This document shows, piece by piece, positions 42,201-52,568 of a stretch of DNA of 64,000 nucleotides. Source of the stretch: Amycolatopsis sp. cg9 (GTDB lineage: Bacteria > Actinomycetota > Actinomycetes > Mycobacteriales > Pseudonocardiaceae); NCBI RefSeq assembly GCF_041346945.1, contig NZ_CP166850.1, forward strand, positions 10,028,501 through 10,092,500, read 5' to 3'. The position numbers were made by a program, and so were the translations under genes. How positions within the stretch are numbered: the stretch's first letter is position 1; every line of letters begins with the position of its first letter. Below the pieces are notes generated by a model. It did no database searches, had not been told where the DNA came from, and saw nothing but the letters and a program-made list of their open reading frames with translations.

Positions 42201-43499
42201 CGCGCGGACAGCGTCGCCGAGGACGCTGCGGTTGGCGAGCAGGACGTCCACCAGCAGCTCGGGCGGCAGCGGCCGCGAGCGCGTGGCGAGCAGGCCGAGC
42301 ACGGCGCCGTCCGGGTCGGCCTGCAGCCCCACCCAGTCGCCGAGGCACCGGTCCAGGAACTCGGGTGCCGTGGCGAGCGGCGGCGGGGTGGTCCCCTGCC
42401 ACGCGAGGGCCAGGCCGAAGTCCACGAAGGCCGGGTGGATGAGGCTGTACCGGCCGTCGCCCGCGTCCCCGTCGGGCGCGACCATCTGCGTGTCCAGGAA
42501 CGCCTTGACCGTGCGGGCGACGTCGCCGGCGTCGTCCCACACCCGGCCGAGCAGTGCGGTGACGTCCCGGGCGAGGAAGTCGGCGCTGCCCGTCCGGCCG
42601 GTGATCACGGCCAGCGCGGCCGCGCACAGCGCCGCCTCCATGCCGAGCCCGCGCTCGGCCGCGTCCTGTTCCGCCGCGGCGAAACGACCTTCGCTGCCGG
42701 GCCGGACCACGGTCGCGCGCAGCAGTTCCGCACGGCTGCGGGGGATCTTCCGGTGCTCGGTCGAGCGCGTGCCGACCAGCCAGTCGGTCAGCAGCGACAG
42801 CATGAACGGGTTCGACGCCACGCCCAGCAGGTCGCTCGACCTGATCTCGGCCAGCGTTTCGGCCGCCGCCCCGACGCGCATCCCGAGGTAGGCCTCGATG
42901 TCCCGCTCGCCGAGGGGCTCGATAGACAACGTCTGGAATTCGCGCAGGCCGATCCGCGCCGGGTCGATCTCGGTGCGGGAGGTCGCCAGCACCGTGAAGC
43001 CGTGCGAGCCCGTCAGCAGGTGCCAGAGGAACTTCCACTCGGCGGTGCCGGCGAATTCGCGTTCCAGTTCGTTCACCGCGTCGACCAGGAAAACCACGCG
43101 GTTCTGCTTGACGCGTGCCTTCCACAGCTTCTCCTCGACCTCCGCCGGGCGCCGTCCCCTGGCGAAGTCGGCCACGGTCGCGTCGGTCTCGCGGTGTTCC
43201 CTGAGCGTCTGGTTGTCGACGACGACGCACGGCCGGTCGCGGTCCAGCAGCGCCATCGCGTACCGCAGCACCGCGGTGCTCTTGCCGCTGCCCGCGCCGC
43301 CGGTCACCAGCCAGGTCTTGGGCCGGGGCCGGCCGCCGCCGGGCGTCGGAGCCGGCAACTGGTCCAGGAGCGCGCCGAAGCGGAGTCGTTCACCGGAGTC
43401 GTCGCCGGAGGTGTGCACGCGGAAGACGGGACGGAGGTACTGCTTGACGGTCCGGGCCGCCAGCCGGGCCCGCATCGCCTGGTACGGCGAGCCGTTCAT
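39240..43499 (-). CDS. NACHT-like NTPase - HEAT repeats - nucleoside phosphorylase effector protein
   Basis: The 1419-residue protein has three parts. (1) STAND/NACHT NTPase: Walker A GGAGSGKST (67-75), Walker B RVVFLVDAVNEL (Asp140, Glu144), sensor-like VLATSRTE (170-177), and a helical/winged region to about 480. (2) Twelve HEAT units of 31-33 residues (560-936; typical core VRGSAANALGRIGDP), then less regular helices to about 1150. (3) A purine nucleoside phosphorylase/MTA-SAH nucleosidase domain (1165-1412): VALLTAVPVETKALL, LLVGVCGGFGERGVALGD, GGVETEAHGVL (Glu1352/1354) and KCVSDLGDEE (Asp1382), so the catalytic Glu and Asp are kept. The layout of sensor repeats, switch NTPase and toxic enzyme fits a conflict-system effector that destroys a nucleotide. 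No membrane segment. It diverges from the membrane-protein gene at 43581. Confidence 0.85.
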   Translation of the reverse strand: MNGSPYQAMRARLAARTVKQYLRPVFRVHTSGDDSGERLRFGALLDQLPAPTPGGGRPRPKTWLVTGGAGSGKSTAVLRYAMALLDRDRPCVVVDNQTLREHRETDATVADFARGRRPAEVEEKLWKARVKQNRVVFLVDAVNELEREFAGTAEWKFLWHLLTGSHGFTVLATSRTEIDPARIGLREFQTLSIEPLGERDIEAYLGMRVGAAAETLAEIRSSDLLGVASNPFMLSLLTDWLVGTRSTEHRKIPRSRAELLRATVVRPGSEGRFAAAEQDAAERGLGMEAALCAAALAVITGRTGSADFLARDVTALLGRVWDDAGDVARTVKAFLDTQMVAPDGDAGDGRYSLIHPAFVDFGLALAWQGTTPPPLATAPEFLDRCLGDWVGLQADPDGAVLGLLATRSRPLPPELLVDVLLANRSVLGDAVRATLWRQLGKCFTDGRQTRDRLAGALASLPPSVLRDGVQHGLLRTLNTKDPDFAESVSAALWNGSLDAQTLQRLRQTHRRSREAPAQQRPDRDEAAAELRREWLRLKKSPLARRRSANWLGSHGGKQDVDALQDAMAGDQDAAVRGACATALGRIGFAGALPALGEALADPEAAVRGSAANALGLIGHLDALDGLLGRLGDEESNVRGSAASALGAIAHPRSVPALVEVLADPDAVVRRSAANALGLVRHPDAIGALLARFGDPDDEVRGLTAKALGRIGHVAAHDGLVEVLRGDPGGRVRGSAAEALGRIGDRGALEALVEVLHDKDEEAGVVGSAAHALGLIGDAGALDALVGALAHPDAAVRGSAANALGRIGDPAAFDGLLAKLEDSDTVVRSSASNALGRIGDPRALDGLTRVLAGDCDEHTRGAAAEALGRIKAPGALAPLVDAVRRDPDDGVRGSAAHALGHLGDNAAADTLRATIRDPGRTYLTRRAATSALAHLDTGDEEWITVVADRLKFTARTPEGRALRGAIVDLVARREITPGTKKWLVGVIHKDNDPMNRTAAIEGLARAGKADAGLIEFVIGPAPSRPDKRLRDSDAGVLGVAAAAVVRAAAERPAYTESLLPGVVNLLAQKNCHWTTVLPPLAQLRLLPLPVAGTVVARIVELLGDTTPENPHLESALAAEREILAERKRVLADLESLTTCPEAVLAGFREDRKSRFEVTAPASGDKRHVALLTAVPVETKALLRVLAERGTPTKEVQRDGRYYDVFELTAPGRPPVRVVTSQATDQGGQAAAASTRELLSVFRPDLVLLVGVCGGFGERGVALGDVLLAREVFDYGPEKVRPGGGGDRPQVYRADGQLLRLAATLDSKGRLDASLAGRKLLMKDFASGEKVIAWRESDLRARLLGLSVDIGGVETEAHGVLHTVWETFKGREAVGGAMLKCVSDLGDEEMAVDKEAKQAEAACRAARVALDLAGAFHRADG
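40692..41822 (-). repeat. Tandem 93-bp coding repeats (HEAT units)
   Basis: Twelve consecutive units encode the HEAT solenoid of the NACHT protein. Most are 93 bp, three or four have 3-6 extra bases, and the DNA of the VRGSAANALGRIG core is very alike between units. Such arrays can expand or shrink by recombination. Confidence 0.7.
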
Positions 43500-43580
43500 T
43501 CATCCCCCGTGTGCATCGCGCCCCGTCCCGGCGACGGTGGCTACGCTGTCCGGGTTCGGCCCGGCGGGGAAAGGGGAGCC

Positions 43581-44168
43581 ATGGCGGACGGCGACATCAC
43601 CGTAGCGAAGCTGCTGACACTCGAGTACGAGCGGCTGAAGGACGAGCAGAAGACCCGCATCACGTTCCGCGACAACCTCGTCTACGCGACCCTGGCGTCG
43701 ATGGCCGCGGTGATCGCCGCGACGTTGAGCGCGCGCGGGAACCTGGTCCTGCTGCTGCCGCCGGTCGCGCTCCTGCTCGGCTGGACCCACCTGGTCAACG
43801 ACGAGAAGATCTCCGCGGCCAGCCGCTACATCCGTACGGAGCTGGCGCCGCGCCTGGCCGCCGATCTGCCGCCGGGGACGCCGGTGTTCGGCTGGGAATC
43901 GTTCCACCGCGCCGACGGGCGCCGCCGCCCGCGCAAGGCGTTGCAGCTGGCGATGGACCTGAGCCTGTTCTGCGGCGCCCCGGCGGCGGCGCTGGTGGTG
44001 TTCTGGTGCTCGGGACACCCGGGCCCGGTCACCCTGACGATCTCGGTGGTCGAAGCGCTGGCGGTGCTGGGACTGGCTACGCACCTGGTGACGTACGCGG
44101 ACCTGGCAGCGGAACACCCGGCCGTTCCGGAACCGGCCCTCGAAGGGCGTGACGTGATCCACGACTAG
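43581..44168 (+). CDS. Four-helix membrane protein, partner of the NACHT gene
   Basis: The 195-residue protein starts at an ATG after AAAGGGGAG. A soluble N-terminal helix (TLEYERLKDEQKTRITFRDN) leads into two closely spaced membrane segments (about 36-53 and 55-72), then a 55-residue soluble part (with EKISAASRYIRTELAPRL), two more segments (about 130-147 and 152-170) and an acidic tail. I do not recognise a named family. The pattern resembles the small multi-helix proteins that accompany STAND/NACHT and SLATT-type conflict genes in actinobacteria. It starts 81 bp from the divergent NACHT gene; a TACGCT -10-like element is at 43542-43547. Confidence 0.75.
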   Translation: MADGDITVAKLLTLEYERLKDEQKTRITFRDNLVYATLASMAAVIAATLSARGNLVLLLPPVALLLGWTHLVNDEKISAASRYIRTELAPRLAADLPPGTPVFGWESFHRADGRRRPRKALQLAMDLSLFCGAPAAALVVFWCSGHPGPVTLTISVVEALAVLGLATHLVTYADLAAEHPAVPEPALEGRDVIHD

Positions 44169-44206
44169 TGGTCGCCACGCGCACGACCGCTGTTACGAGC
44201 GAACCG

Positions 44207-44235
44207 GGCCCGGCACCCCACCGGAGTGCCGGGCC
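44207..44235. terminator. Bidirectional hairpin terminator
   Basis: GGCCCGGCAC (44207-44216) pairs perfectly with GTGCCGGGCC (44226-44235), between the convergent membrane-protein and valS genes. Confidence 0.7.
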
Positions 44236-44242
44236 GTCGGGC

Positions 44243-46864
44243 TCAGGAAGCCGGCAGGGCGGCCAGCCGCGCGGTGATCCGGTCGATGTCCGACGCCGCC
44301 GTCTCCTTGCGGGTCTTGATCTTGTCGATCACCGGGGCCGGGGCCTTCGCGATGAACGCCTCGTTGCCCAGCTTCGCTTCCGTCTGCGTCAGCTCCTTCC
44401 GAGCCGCCGCGAGGTCCTTCTCCAGGCGCTTGCGCTCCGCCGCCACGTCGACCGTGCCCGACAGGTCCAGTTCCACGGTCACCACGCCGTCGGCCAGTGC
44501 GACCTCCAGGGACGCGCTGGCCGCGAACTCGTCGGCCGGCGGGGTCAGGCGGACCAGGGAACGGATCGCCTCTTCGTGGCCGCCCGTGTAGCCCGCCAGG
44601 CGCGCGGCCACCTTCTGGCCCGGCTTCAGGCCCTGGTCGGCGCGGAAGCGGCGGATCTCCGTCACCAGCTTCTGGACGTCCGCCACGCGGGCGTCGGCCA
44701 CCGCGTCCGCGTAGCCCGCCGGAGCCGCCGGCCACGCCGCGACGACCAGCGACTCGCCGCCCGTCAGCGCCGTCCAGAGCTTCTCCGTGATGAACGGGAT
44801 GAACGGGTGCAGCAGGCGCAGGACCGTGTCCAGCACGTGGCCGAGCACCGACCTGGTCGCCGCGACCCGGGCGTCGTCGCCTTGGTACAGCTGGACCTTC
44901 GCCAGTTCCAGGTACCAGTCGCACAGCTCGTTCCAGGTGAACTGGTAGAGCGCGCCGGCCACCTTCGCGAACTGGAAGTCCTCGAACAGTCCGTCCACTT
45001 CGGACACCAGCGCGCCGAGGCGGCCCAGGATCCAGCGGTCGGCTTCGGTCAGCGCAGCAGCGTCGGGCAGCGGCGCCGCGACCGAAGCGCCGTTCATCAT
45101 CGCGAACTTCGTGGCGTTCCACAGCTTCGTGCAGAAGTTGCGGGAGCCCGCCGCCCACTCGTCGGCCAACGCCATGTCCGCGCCCGGGTTCGCGCCGCGG
45201 GCCAGGGTGAAGCGGGTGGCGTCCGCGCCGTACGCGTCCATCCACTCCAGCGGGTCGATCACGTTCCCGCGCGACTTCGACATCTTCTTGCCGTTCGCGT
45301 CGCGGATCAGGCCGTGCAGGTACACGTGGTCGAACGGCTGCTTGCCGTCCATCTGGTGCACGCCGAACATCATCATCCGGACGACCCAGAAGAAGAGGAT
45401 GTCGTAGCCGGTCGACAGCACGCTGGTCGGGTAGAACTTCGCGAGGTCGTCCGAAGCGGACGGCCAGCCCAGCGTCGACATCGGCCACAGGCCCGACGAG
45501 AACCACGTGTCCAGCACGTCCGGGTCCTGCGTCCAGCCGTCACCGGACGGCGGCTGCTCGTCCGGGCCGACGCACACGACTTCGCCGTCCGGGCCGTAGT
45601 ACACCGGGATGCGGTGGCCCCACCACAGCTGGCGCGAGATCGTCCAGTCGTGCATGTTGTCGACCCAGTCGAAGTACCGCTTGCCCAGCTCCGGCGGGTG
45701 GATCTTCGTGCGGCCGTCGCGGACCGCGTCGCCGGCCAGCTTGGCCAGCTCCTCGACCTTGACCCACCACTGCAGCGACAGCCGCGGCTCGACCACCGTG
45801 TCGCACCGGGAGCAGTGCCCGACCGCGTGCACGTACGGCCGCTTCTCCGCGACGATCCGGCCCAGCTCCCGCAGGGCCGCGACCACCGCGGGCCGCGCCT
45901 CGAAGCGGTCGAGGCCCTGGAACGGACCGGGGACGGTGATCTCGGCGCGCTCGTTCATCACCGTGAGCATCGGCAGGTCGTGGCGGCGGCCGATCTCGAA
46001 GTCGTTCGGGTCGTGCGCCGGGGTCACCTTGACCGCGCCGGTGCCGAACTCGGGGTCGACGTGCTTGTCGGCCACGATCGGGATGCGGCGGCCGGTCAGC
46101 GGGAGCTCGACCTCGGTGCCGACCAGGTGCGCGTACCGCTCGTCGTCCGGGTGGACGGCGACCGCGGTGTCGCCCAGCATCGTCTCGGCGCGGGTGGTTG
46201 CCACCACGATGGCGTCGTCGCCGTCGCCGTAGCGGATCGAGACGAGTTCGCCGTCGTCGTCGTTGTGGTCGACCTCGATGTCCGACAGCGCCGTCTGGCA
46301 GCGCGGGCACCAGTTGATGATCCGCTCGGCGCGGTAGATCAGGCCCTCGTCGAAGAAGTTCTTGAACACCGTCTGGACGGCCTTGGAGAGGTTCTCGTCC
46401 ATGGTGAAGCGCTCACGCGACCAGTCGACACCGTCGCCGAGGCGCTTCATCTGGCCCAGGATCTTGCCGCCGTACTCGGCCTTCCACTCCCAGACGCGCT
46501 CGACGAACTTCTCGCGGCCCAGGTCGTGGCGCGAAAGCCCCTCGCCGGCCAGCTGGCGCTCGACGACGTTCTGCGTCGCGATGCCCGCGTGGTCCATGCC
46601 CGGCAGCCACAGCACCTCGTAGCCCTGCATGCGACGGCGGCGGCTCATCGCGTCCATCAGGGTGTGGTTGAGGGCGTGGCCCATGTGCAGGGAACCGGTT
46701 ACGTTCGGCGGCGGCAGTACGATCGAGAACGGCGGCTTCTCCGACGAGGCGTCGGCCGTGAAGTACCCGGCCGCTACCCAGCGGTCGTACATCGGTGCTT
46801 CCTCGGCGGCCGGGTCCCAGGCACCCGGAAGGTCGGTGGTCTGCTGCGGAGCGTTCTCGGTCAC
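44243..46864 (-). CDS. valS: Valine-tRNA ligase
   Basis: From the GTG at 46864 the protein is 873 residues. It has [15 protein letters not shown] (HIGH motif), the CP1 editing domain with [12 protein letters not shown], Zn-type Cys pairs (WCPRCQT and HCSRCDT), [27 protein letters not shown] (KMSKS), the anticodon-binding domain and a C-terminal coiled coil ([20 protein letters not shown]) typical of ValRS. The frame is open about 20 codons further, but the extra residues are not ValRS-like. In mycobacteria valS directly follows folC; here about 8 kb of accessory genes, including the NACHT module, separate them. Confidence 0.97.
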   Translation of the reverse strand: MTENAPQQTTDLPGAWDPAAEEAPMYDRWVAAGYFTADASSEKPPFSIVLPPPNVTGSLHMGHALNHTLMDAMSRRRRMQGYEVLWLPGMDHAGIATQNVVERQLAGEGLSRHDLGREKFVERVWEWKAEYGGKILGQMKRLGDGVDWSRERFTMDENLSKAVQTVFKNFFDEGLIYRAERIINWCPRCQTALSDIEVDHNDDDGELVSIRYGDGDDAIVVATTRAETMLGDTAVAVHPDDERYAHLVGTEVELPLTGRRIPIVADKHVDPEFGTGAVKVTPAHDPNDFEIGRRHDLPMLTVMNERAEITVPGPFQGLDRFEARPAVVAALRELGRIVAEKRPYVHAVGHCSRCDTVVEPRLSLQWWVKVEELAKLAGDAVRDGRTKIHPPELGKRYFDWVDNMHDWTISRQLWWGHRIPVYYGPDGEVVCVGPDEQPPSGDGWTQDPDVLDTWFSSGLWPMSTLGWPSASDDLAKFYPTSVLSTGYDILFFWVVRMMMFGVHQMDGKQPFDHVYLHGLIRDANGKKMSKSRGNVIDPLEWMDAYGADATRFTLARGANPGADMALADEWAAGSRNFCTKLWNATKFAMMNGASVAAPLPDAAALTEADRWILGRLGALVSEVDGLFEDFQFAKVAGALYQFTWNELCDWYLELAKVQLYQGDDARVAATRSVLGHVLDTVLRLLHPFIPFITEKLWTALTGGESLVVAAWPAAPAGYADAVADARVADVQKLVTEIRRFRADQGLKPGQKVAARLAGYTGGHEEAIRSLVRLTPPADEFAASASLEVALADGVVTVELDLSGTVDVAAERKRLEKDLAAARKELTQTEAKLGNEAFIAKAPAPVIDKIKTRKETAASDIDRITARLAALPAS

Positions 46865-46920
46865 AATGGACAAGTCTACGAACCCGTCACGGCGGGTCAC
46901 CCAGGGGGAAGGCACTCGGG

Positions 46921-47229
46921 ATGGCACAGCCTCAGCAGCCGCAGGATCCGGACGACCGGCGCCTCGAGACGCACCCGGACCTGATGAACCCGGACTGGCA
47001 GAAGTTCGCCGAGCGGGACGCCTGGCTGGGCGCCAAGAAGGACCTCAAGAAGCGCCGCAAGCGGGAGCAGCGCGCGGGCGGCCACCAGCGGCCGGGAGAG
47101 AGCCGCTGGCCGGGCGTGCTGGCCCTGCTCATCGTGGTCGGCCTGGTCGCCGCCGCGATCATCGTGCACCAGATCCAGGGCGTCGGTGTCAACGAGGACC
47201 CGTTCGTCTTCTTCGGCGTCAGCGCGTAG
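46921..47229 (+). CDS. Small single-pass membrane protein
   Basis: The 102-residue protein has a charged cytoplasmic half ([34 protein letters not shown]) and one membrane helix (about 66-85, [17 protein letters not shown]) with a short outer tail. It starts at an ATG 56 bp from the divergent valS. The same type of small protein is common in Pseudonocardiales, but I recognise no function. Confidence 0.7.
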   Translation: MAQPQQPQDPDDRRLETHPDLMNPDWQKFAERDAWLGAKKDLKKRRKREQRAGGHQRPGESRWPGVLALLIVVGLVAAAIIVHQIQGVGVNEDPFVFFGVSA

Positions 47230-47251
47230 CTCCCTGATCCACCCCGGAGCG

Positions 47252-47299
47252 GGGTGTGTCACACCCAGATACACAGTCTGAACTGAACAGTTAAACTGT
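47252..47299. promoter_or_regulatory. Palindromes upstream of the MarR gene
   Basis: GGGTGTG-T-CACACCC (47252-47266) is perfect. Overlapping AACTG-AA-CAGTT (47281-47292) and ACAGTT-A-AACTGT (47287-47299) follow and touch the start codon; a TAAACT -10-like element (47292-47297) lies inside. The AACTG/CAGTT set is the better candidate for a MarR operator. Confidence 0.5.
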
Positions 47300-47303
47300 G
47301 TGC

Positions 47304-47741
47304 ATGGGCGAAGTACCTCCGCACGTGGCCGAGAGCGCCGGCTGGATCCGCGGGGTCGTCGGGCAGCTGCACCGGCGGCTGCGCCAGGTCGACAACGCCG
47401 GGATCCTCACGCCGTCGCAGTCCGCCGTGCTCAACCGGCTGCACCGCGAGGGCCCGGCCACCCAGGGTGAGCTGGCCGCGGCCGAGCACGTGCGGCAGCA
47501 GTCCATGGCCGCCACCCTCGGTGTGCTCGACGAGCTCGGCTACCTCGCCCGCACGCCCGATCCCGCCGACCGGCGGCGCGTGGTGATCAGCCTTTCCGAC
47601 GCGGGGAGCGACACCGTGCGCGGCATCCTCCAGCACCGCGAAGAGTGGCTGGCCCAGGCACTGCTGGACGAGCTGTCCCCCGCCGAACTCGACGCCGTCA
47701 CGCGCGCGCTGCCGTTGCTCCAGCGCGTCGCCCAGCACTGA
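47304..47741 (+). CDS. MarR family transcriptional regulator
   Basis: The 145-residue protein has the MarR winged helix: TPSQSAVLNRLHREGPATQG, then LAAAEHVRQQSMAATLGVLD (recognition helix) and the wing RTPDPADRRRVVISL, in which DxR is conserved. A GTG two codons earlier (47298) is an alternative start. It directly precedes an MFS exporter gene, with RBS and start just after its stop, so it probably represses that transporter. Palindromes overlap its promoter. Confidence 0.92.
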   Translation: MGEVPPHVAESAGWIRGVVGQLHRRLRQVDNAGILTPSQSAVLNRLHREGPATQGELAAAEHVRQQSMAATLGVLDELGYLARTPDPADRRRVVISLSDAGSDTVRGILQHREEWLAQALLDELSPAELDAVTRALPLLQRVAQH

Positions 47742-47754
47742 AGGAGTCCTCACG
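47741..47754 (+). promoter_or_regulatory. Ribosome-binding site with apparent ACG start for the MFS gene
   Basis: AAGGAG (47741-47746) is followed after 5 nt by an in-frame ACG (47752-47754). No ATG, GTG or TTG lies at a proper distance. The first in-frame GTG (47806) is 60 nt away with no ribosome-binding site. Confidence 0.5.
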
Positions 47755-49107
47755 GCCACCGTCACCGCCCCCGCCAAGTTCGGCGCCCGCCTGGTCACCC
47801 CGCTGGTGGCCGGCGCGGTGCTCAACCCGATCAACTCCACCCTGATCGCCGTGGCGCTCGTGCCGATCGGGCAGAGCTTCGGCGCCGGTCCTGGCCAGAC
47901 CGCCTGGCTGATTTCGGCGCTGTACCTCGCCACCGCGGTCGGGCAGCCGGTGGTCGGGCTGCTGGTGGACCGCTACGGCGCCCGCCGCGTCCTGCTGGGC
48001 GGCGCGACGCTGGTGATCATCGCCGGGATCGCGGGCATGATCCCGCTCTCGGTGGGCTGGCTGACCGGCGTGCGGGTCGTGCTCGGCCTGGGTACGTGCG
48101 CCGGCTTCCCGGCCGCGATGGCCGTGCTGCGCCACCACGCCGAAGCGAGCGGCCAGGGCGTGCCCGCCCGCGTGCTTTCGGTGCTGTCGATGTCCGCGCA
48201 GACGGTGATGGTGATCGGCCCGACGCTGGGCGGCGTGCTGATCGGCCTGTTCGGCTGGCCCGCGATCTTCGCCGTCAACATCCCGCTCGCCGGGCTGTCG
48301 CTGGTGCTGGCATGGGCGTGGGTGCCGAAGGACGACCGCGGCGCGCGCACCGCCACCCGGATCGACGTGCTCGGCATCGCGCTGTTCTCGGCGACGCTGC
48401 TGGCACTGCTGTTCTTCCTGATGGACCCGGGTGCCGAAGTCTGGCTGCTCGCGGTCGTCGCGGCCTTCGGAACCGCCTTCACGCTCGTCGAGCTGCGGCG
48501 CGACACGCCGTTCCTCGACCTGCGGATGCTCGCGGCCAACCGGGCGATCCTGCGCACCTACCTGCGGCAGGCGCTGAGCTTCATGGCCATCTACGCGATC
48601 ATGTTCGGCTACGTCCAATGGCTCGAGACCGCGAGGCAGCTCTCCGAAGAGGCCGCCGGGCTGATGCTGCTGCCGATGTCGGGCACGGCGGTCTGCGCGG
48701 CGGCCTTCTCCGGGCGCGCGTCCGGGATCAAGGCGCGGCTGCTCACCGTCGCCCTCGCCCTGGCCGGTGGCTCGGCGCTGCTGCTGCTCGTCCACGACGG
48801 CACCTGGACCGGCGCGCTGCTCGCCCTGGCCGCGTTGTTCGGCCTGGCGCAGGGCCTGACCAGCGTCGCGAACCAGACGACGCTCTACCGCGAGGCGCCC
48901 GCCGAGCAGATGGGCACCGCGAGCGGCCTCTTCCGCACGGCCCAGTACCTGGGCGCGATCGTGGCCTCGACGCTCATCGCCCTCTGCTACGGCCCGCACG
49001 CCGACTCGGCGGGGCTGCACCGGCTGGCGATCGCCCTGGTCGTGATCAGCGCGCTGCTGCTCGTCGTCACCGTCGCCGACAAGGGACTCGAGCGCGACCC
49101 CCGTTAG
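47752..49107 (+). CDS. MFS drug-type exporter (DHA2-like)
   Basis: Read from the ACG at 47752 the protein is 451 residues; from the GTG at 47806 it is 433 and loses the residues before helix 1. The first helix reads LVTPLVAGAVLNPINSTLIA. Loop 2-3 is VDRYGARRVLLGG, and the motif-C-like region of helix 5 (VIGPTLGGVLIGLFGWPAIF) is that of 12/14-helix drug:H+ antiporters. Roughly 12-14 helices are present. It is the second gene after marR, so efflux of a compound sensed by MarR is likely. It ends 32 bp before the oxidoreductase gene. Confidence 0.88.
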   Translation, partial: TATVTAPAKFGARLVTPLVAGAVLNPINSTLIAVALVPIGQSFGAGPGQTAWLISALYLATAVGQPVVGLLVDRYGARRVLLGGATLVIIAGIAGMIPLSVGWLTGVRVVLGLGTCAGFPAAMAVLRHHAEASGQGVPARVLSVLSMSAQTVMVIGPTLGGVLIGLFGWPAIFAVNIPLAGLSLVLAWAWVPKDDRGARTATRIDVLGIALFSATLLALLFFLMDPGAEVWLLAVVAAFGTAFTLVELRRDTPFLDLRMLAANRAILRTYLRQALSFMAIYAIMFGYVQWLETARQLSEEAAGLMLLPMSGTAVCAAAFSGRASGIKARLLTVALALAGGSALLLLVHDGTWTGALLALAALFGLAQGLTSVANQTTLYREAPAEQMGTASGLFRTAQYLGAIVASTLIALCYGPHADSAGLHRLAIALVVISALLLVVTVADKGLERDPR

Positions 49108-49113
49108 CGCGCA

Positions 49114-49138
49114 CGTTCATCGAAGCGCACGATGAACG
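49114..49138. promoter_or_regulatory. Inverted repeat over the translation start of the oxidoreductase gene
   Basis: CGTTCATCG (49114-49122) and CGATGAACG (49130-49138) are perfect complements, ending one base before the ATG. No Shine-Dalgarno is visible there. It could be an operator or an RNA hairpin that hides the start. Confidence 0.45.
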
Positions 49139-49139
49139 C

Positions 49140-51446
<2,307 letters not shown>

Positions 51447-51712
51447 CGCGCCGGGGCGGCGGGGAAGCCGCGGCCGCACCGAGCGCCCCCGGGTGCAGCG
51501 CGCCACCGCAGGCGCCGTTGGCCGGCGGGCCGCCGGAGGCGATGATCCCGGCCGCGCGCCGACGGCGGCGGGTCGCTCCGGCGGAAGCCCGCGGCGAGCA
51601 CGTTCGCCGCCACCACCCACCCCGCGTTCCGGCCACGGGTCCCTTCCCGGTCCTTCGGGAGGATGCCGGAAGCGCGCGCCACCGTCCGCGGGTTTCGCCG
51701 CGGGCGCACCGC
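51447..51712. other. Gap between convergent genes
   Basis: 266 bp with several short GC-rich inverted repeats (for example GCACC/GGTGC near 51476-51496) but no supported gene. It probably ends transcription from both sides. Confidence 0.4.
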
Positions 51713-52327
51713 TCAGCCGCGGTAGTCGCGCTGCAGGGTGTCGGTCATCCCGGTGACCACGGCCTGGACGTCGTCGAGGGTCGCCGGCGGGATCAGTGCC
51801 GCCTCGGTGCCGCCGTCGGCGATGGCCAGGCCCAGGACGACGTTGCCGGAGCGGACGGCGGCCCACTGCTCGGAGAACCCGGCCTCGTCGCCGACACCGG
51901 TGGCGAGCCGGACGCCCGAGTGGTCGCCGAGCGCGTCGGTCATCAGCTGGGTGGCCTGGGAAGCGGCGGTGGCGGTGTCGGAGTCGGTGAACCGCACGAC
52001 GGCGATCGTGACGACCCGGTAGTCCTGCATGTTGGGCTTCCCGCCGCCGAGGTCGCGGGCGAACAGGCGCTTGCAGCCGGTGAGGTCGTTGCCCTCGGTC
52101 GAGCGGTCCTGCGGCACCACCTTGGCGTCGGCCGTCTTGACCGAATCGGGCGGGACTTCGACGGTCCCCGGGGCCAGCCGGGTGCGGGTGTCGGCGCCGG
52201 GCAGCTTGCAGGCGTCGATCGGCTCGGGGTAGTGCGCCGTGCCGGACGCCGACTGGCACCCGGCGCACAGAACGGCGGAAGCGAGGACCGGAAGGAACCA
52301 CCCTCCGCGGGCAACGCTGATGCGCAT
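51713..52327 (-). CDS. Lipoprotein, DUF3558-like
   Basis: The 204-residue protein has a signal peptide ending in the lipobox LCAGC (Cys near residue 24), followed by a low-complexity linker. A single domain starts at IDACKLPGADTRTRLAPG and shows GCKRLFARDL and DYRVVTIAVVRF. The D-x-C-x-L pattern followed by one further Cys resembles DUF3558 lipoproteins of actinomycetes. It should sit on the outer face of the membrane. The function is unknown. It lies 240 bp from the LCP gene, with its own upstream region. Confidence 0.75.
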   Translation of the reverse strand: MRISVARGGWFLPVLASAVLCAGCQSASGTAHYPEPIDACKLPGADTRTRLAPGTVEVPPDSVKTADAKVVPQDRSTEGNDLTGCKRLFARDLGGGKPNMQDYRVVTIAVVRFTDSDTATAASQATQLMTDALGDHSGVRLATGVGDEAGFSEQWAAVRSGNVVLGLAIADGGTEAALIPPATLDDVQAVVTGMTDTLQRDYRG

Positions 52328-52568
52328 GAGTCCCGGACTTTCCTTATTTCCTGAAATCGACTTTCCGGTTCGCCACCGGTCCGGTGATCTTTTCCGGTCC
52401 GCCGCGCGGTGCTGCCGCCGACGGTCATCGCACCCTGCCTCACCAGGCAGGCAGCGTCAAGACCAGTCACCCCGGCGGTCCGCCGTGGTCCGGTCGGCGG
52501 AAAACCACATTGCGCGGCTTCGCGGAAAAACTTCGCGCGATTTCACGAAATCCGGCGCCGGGCGCCGA

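Noticed and set aside
39255..44168. A very long open frame on the plus strand opposite the NACHT gene
   Set aside because: It is Arg/Gly/Pro-rich with no domain, and mirrors the high third-position GC of the real minus-strand gene. Only its end (43581-44168) is a real, in-frame gene with its own ribosome-binding site.
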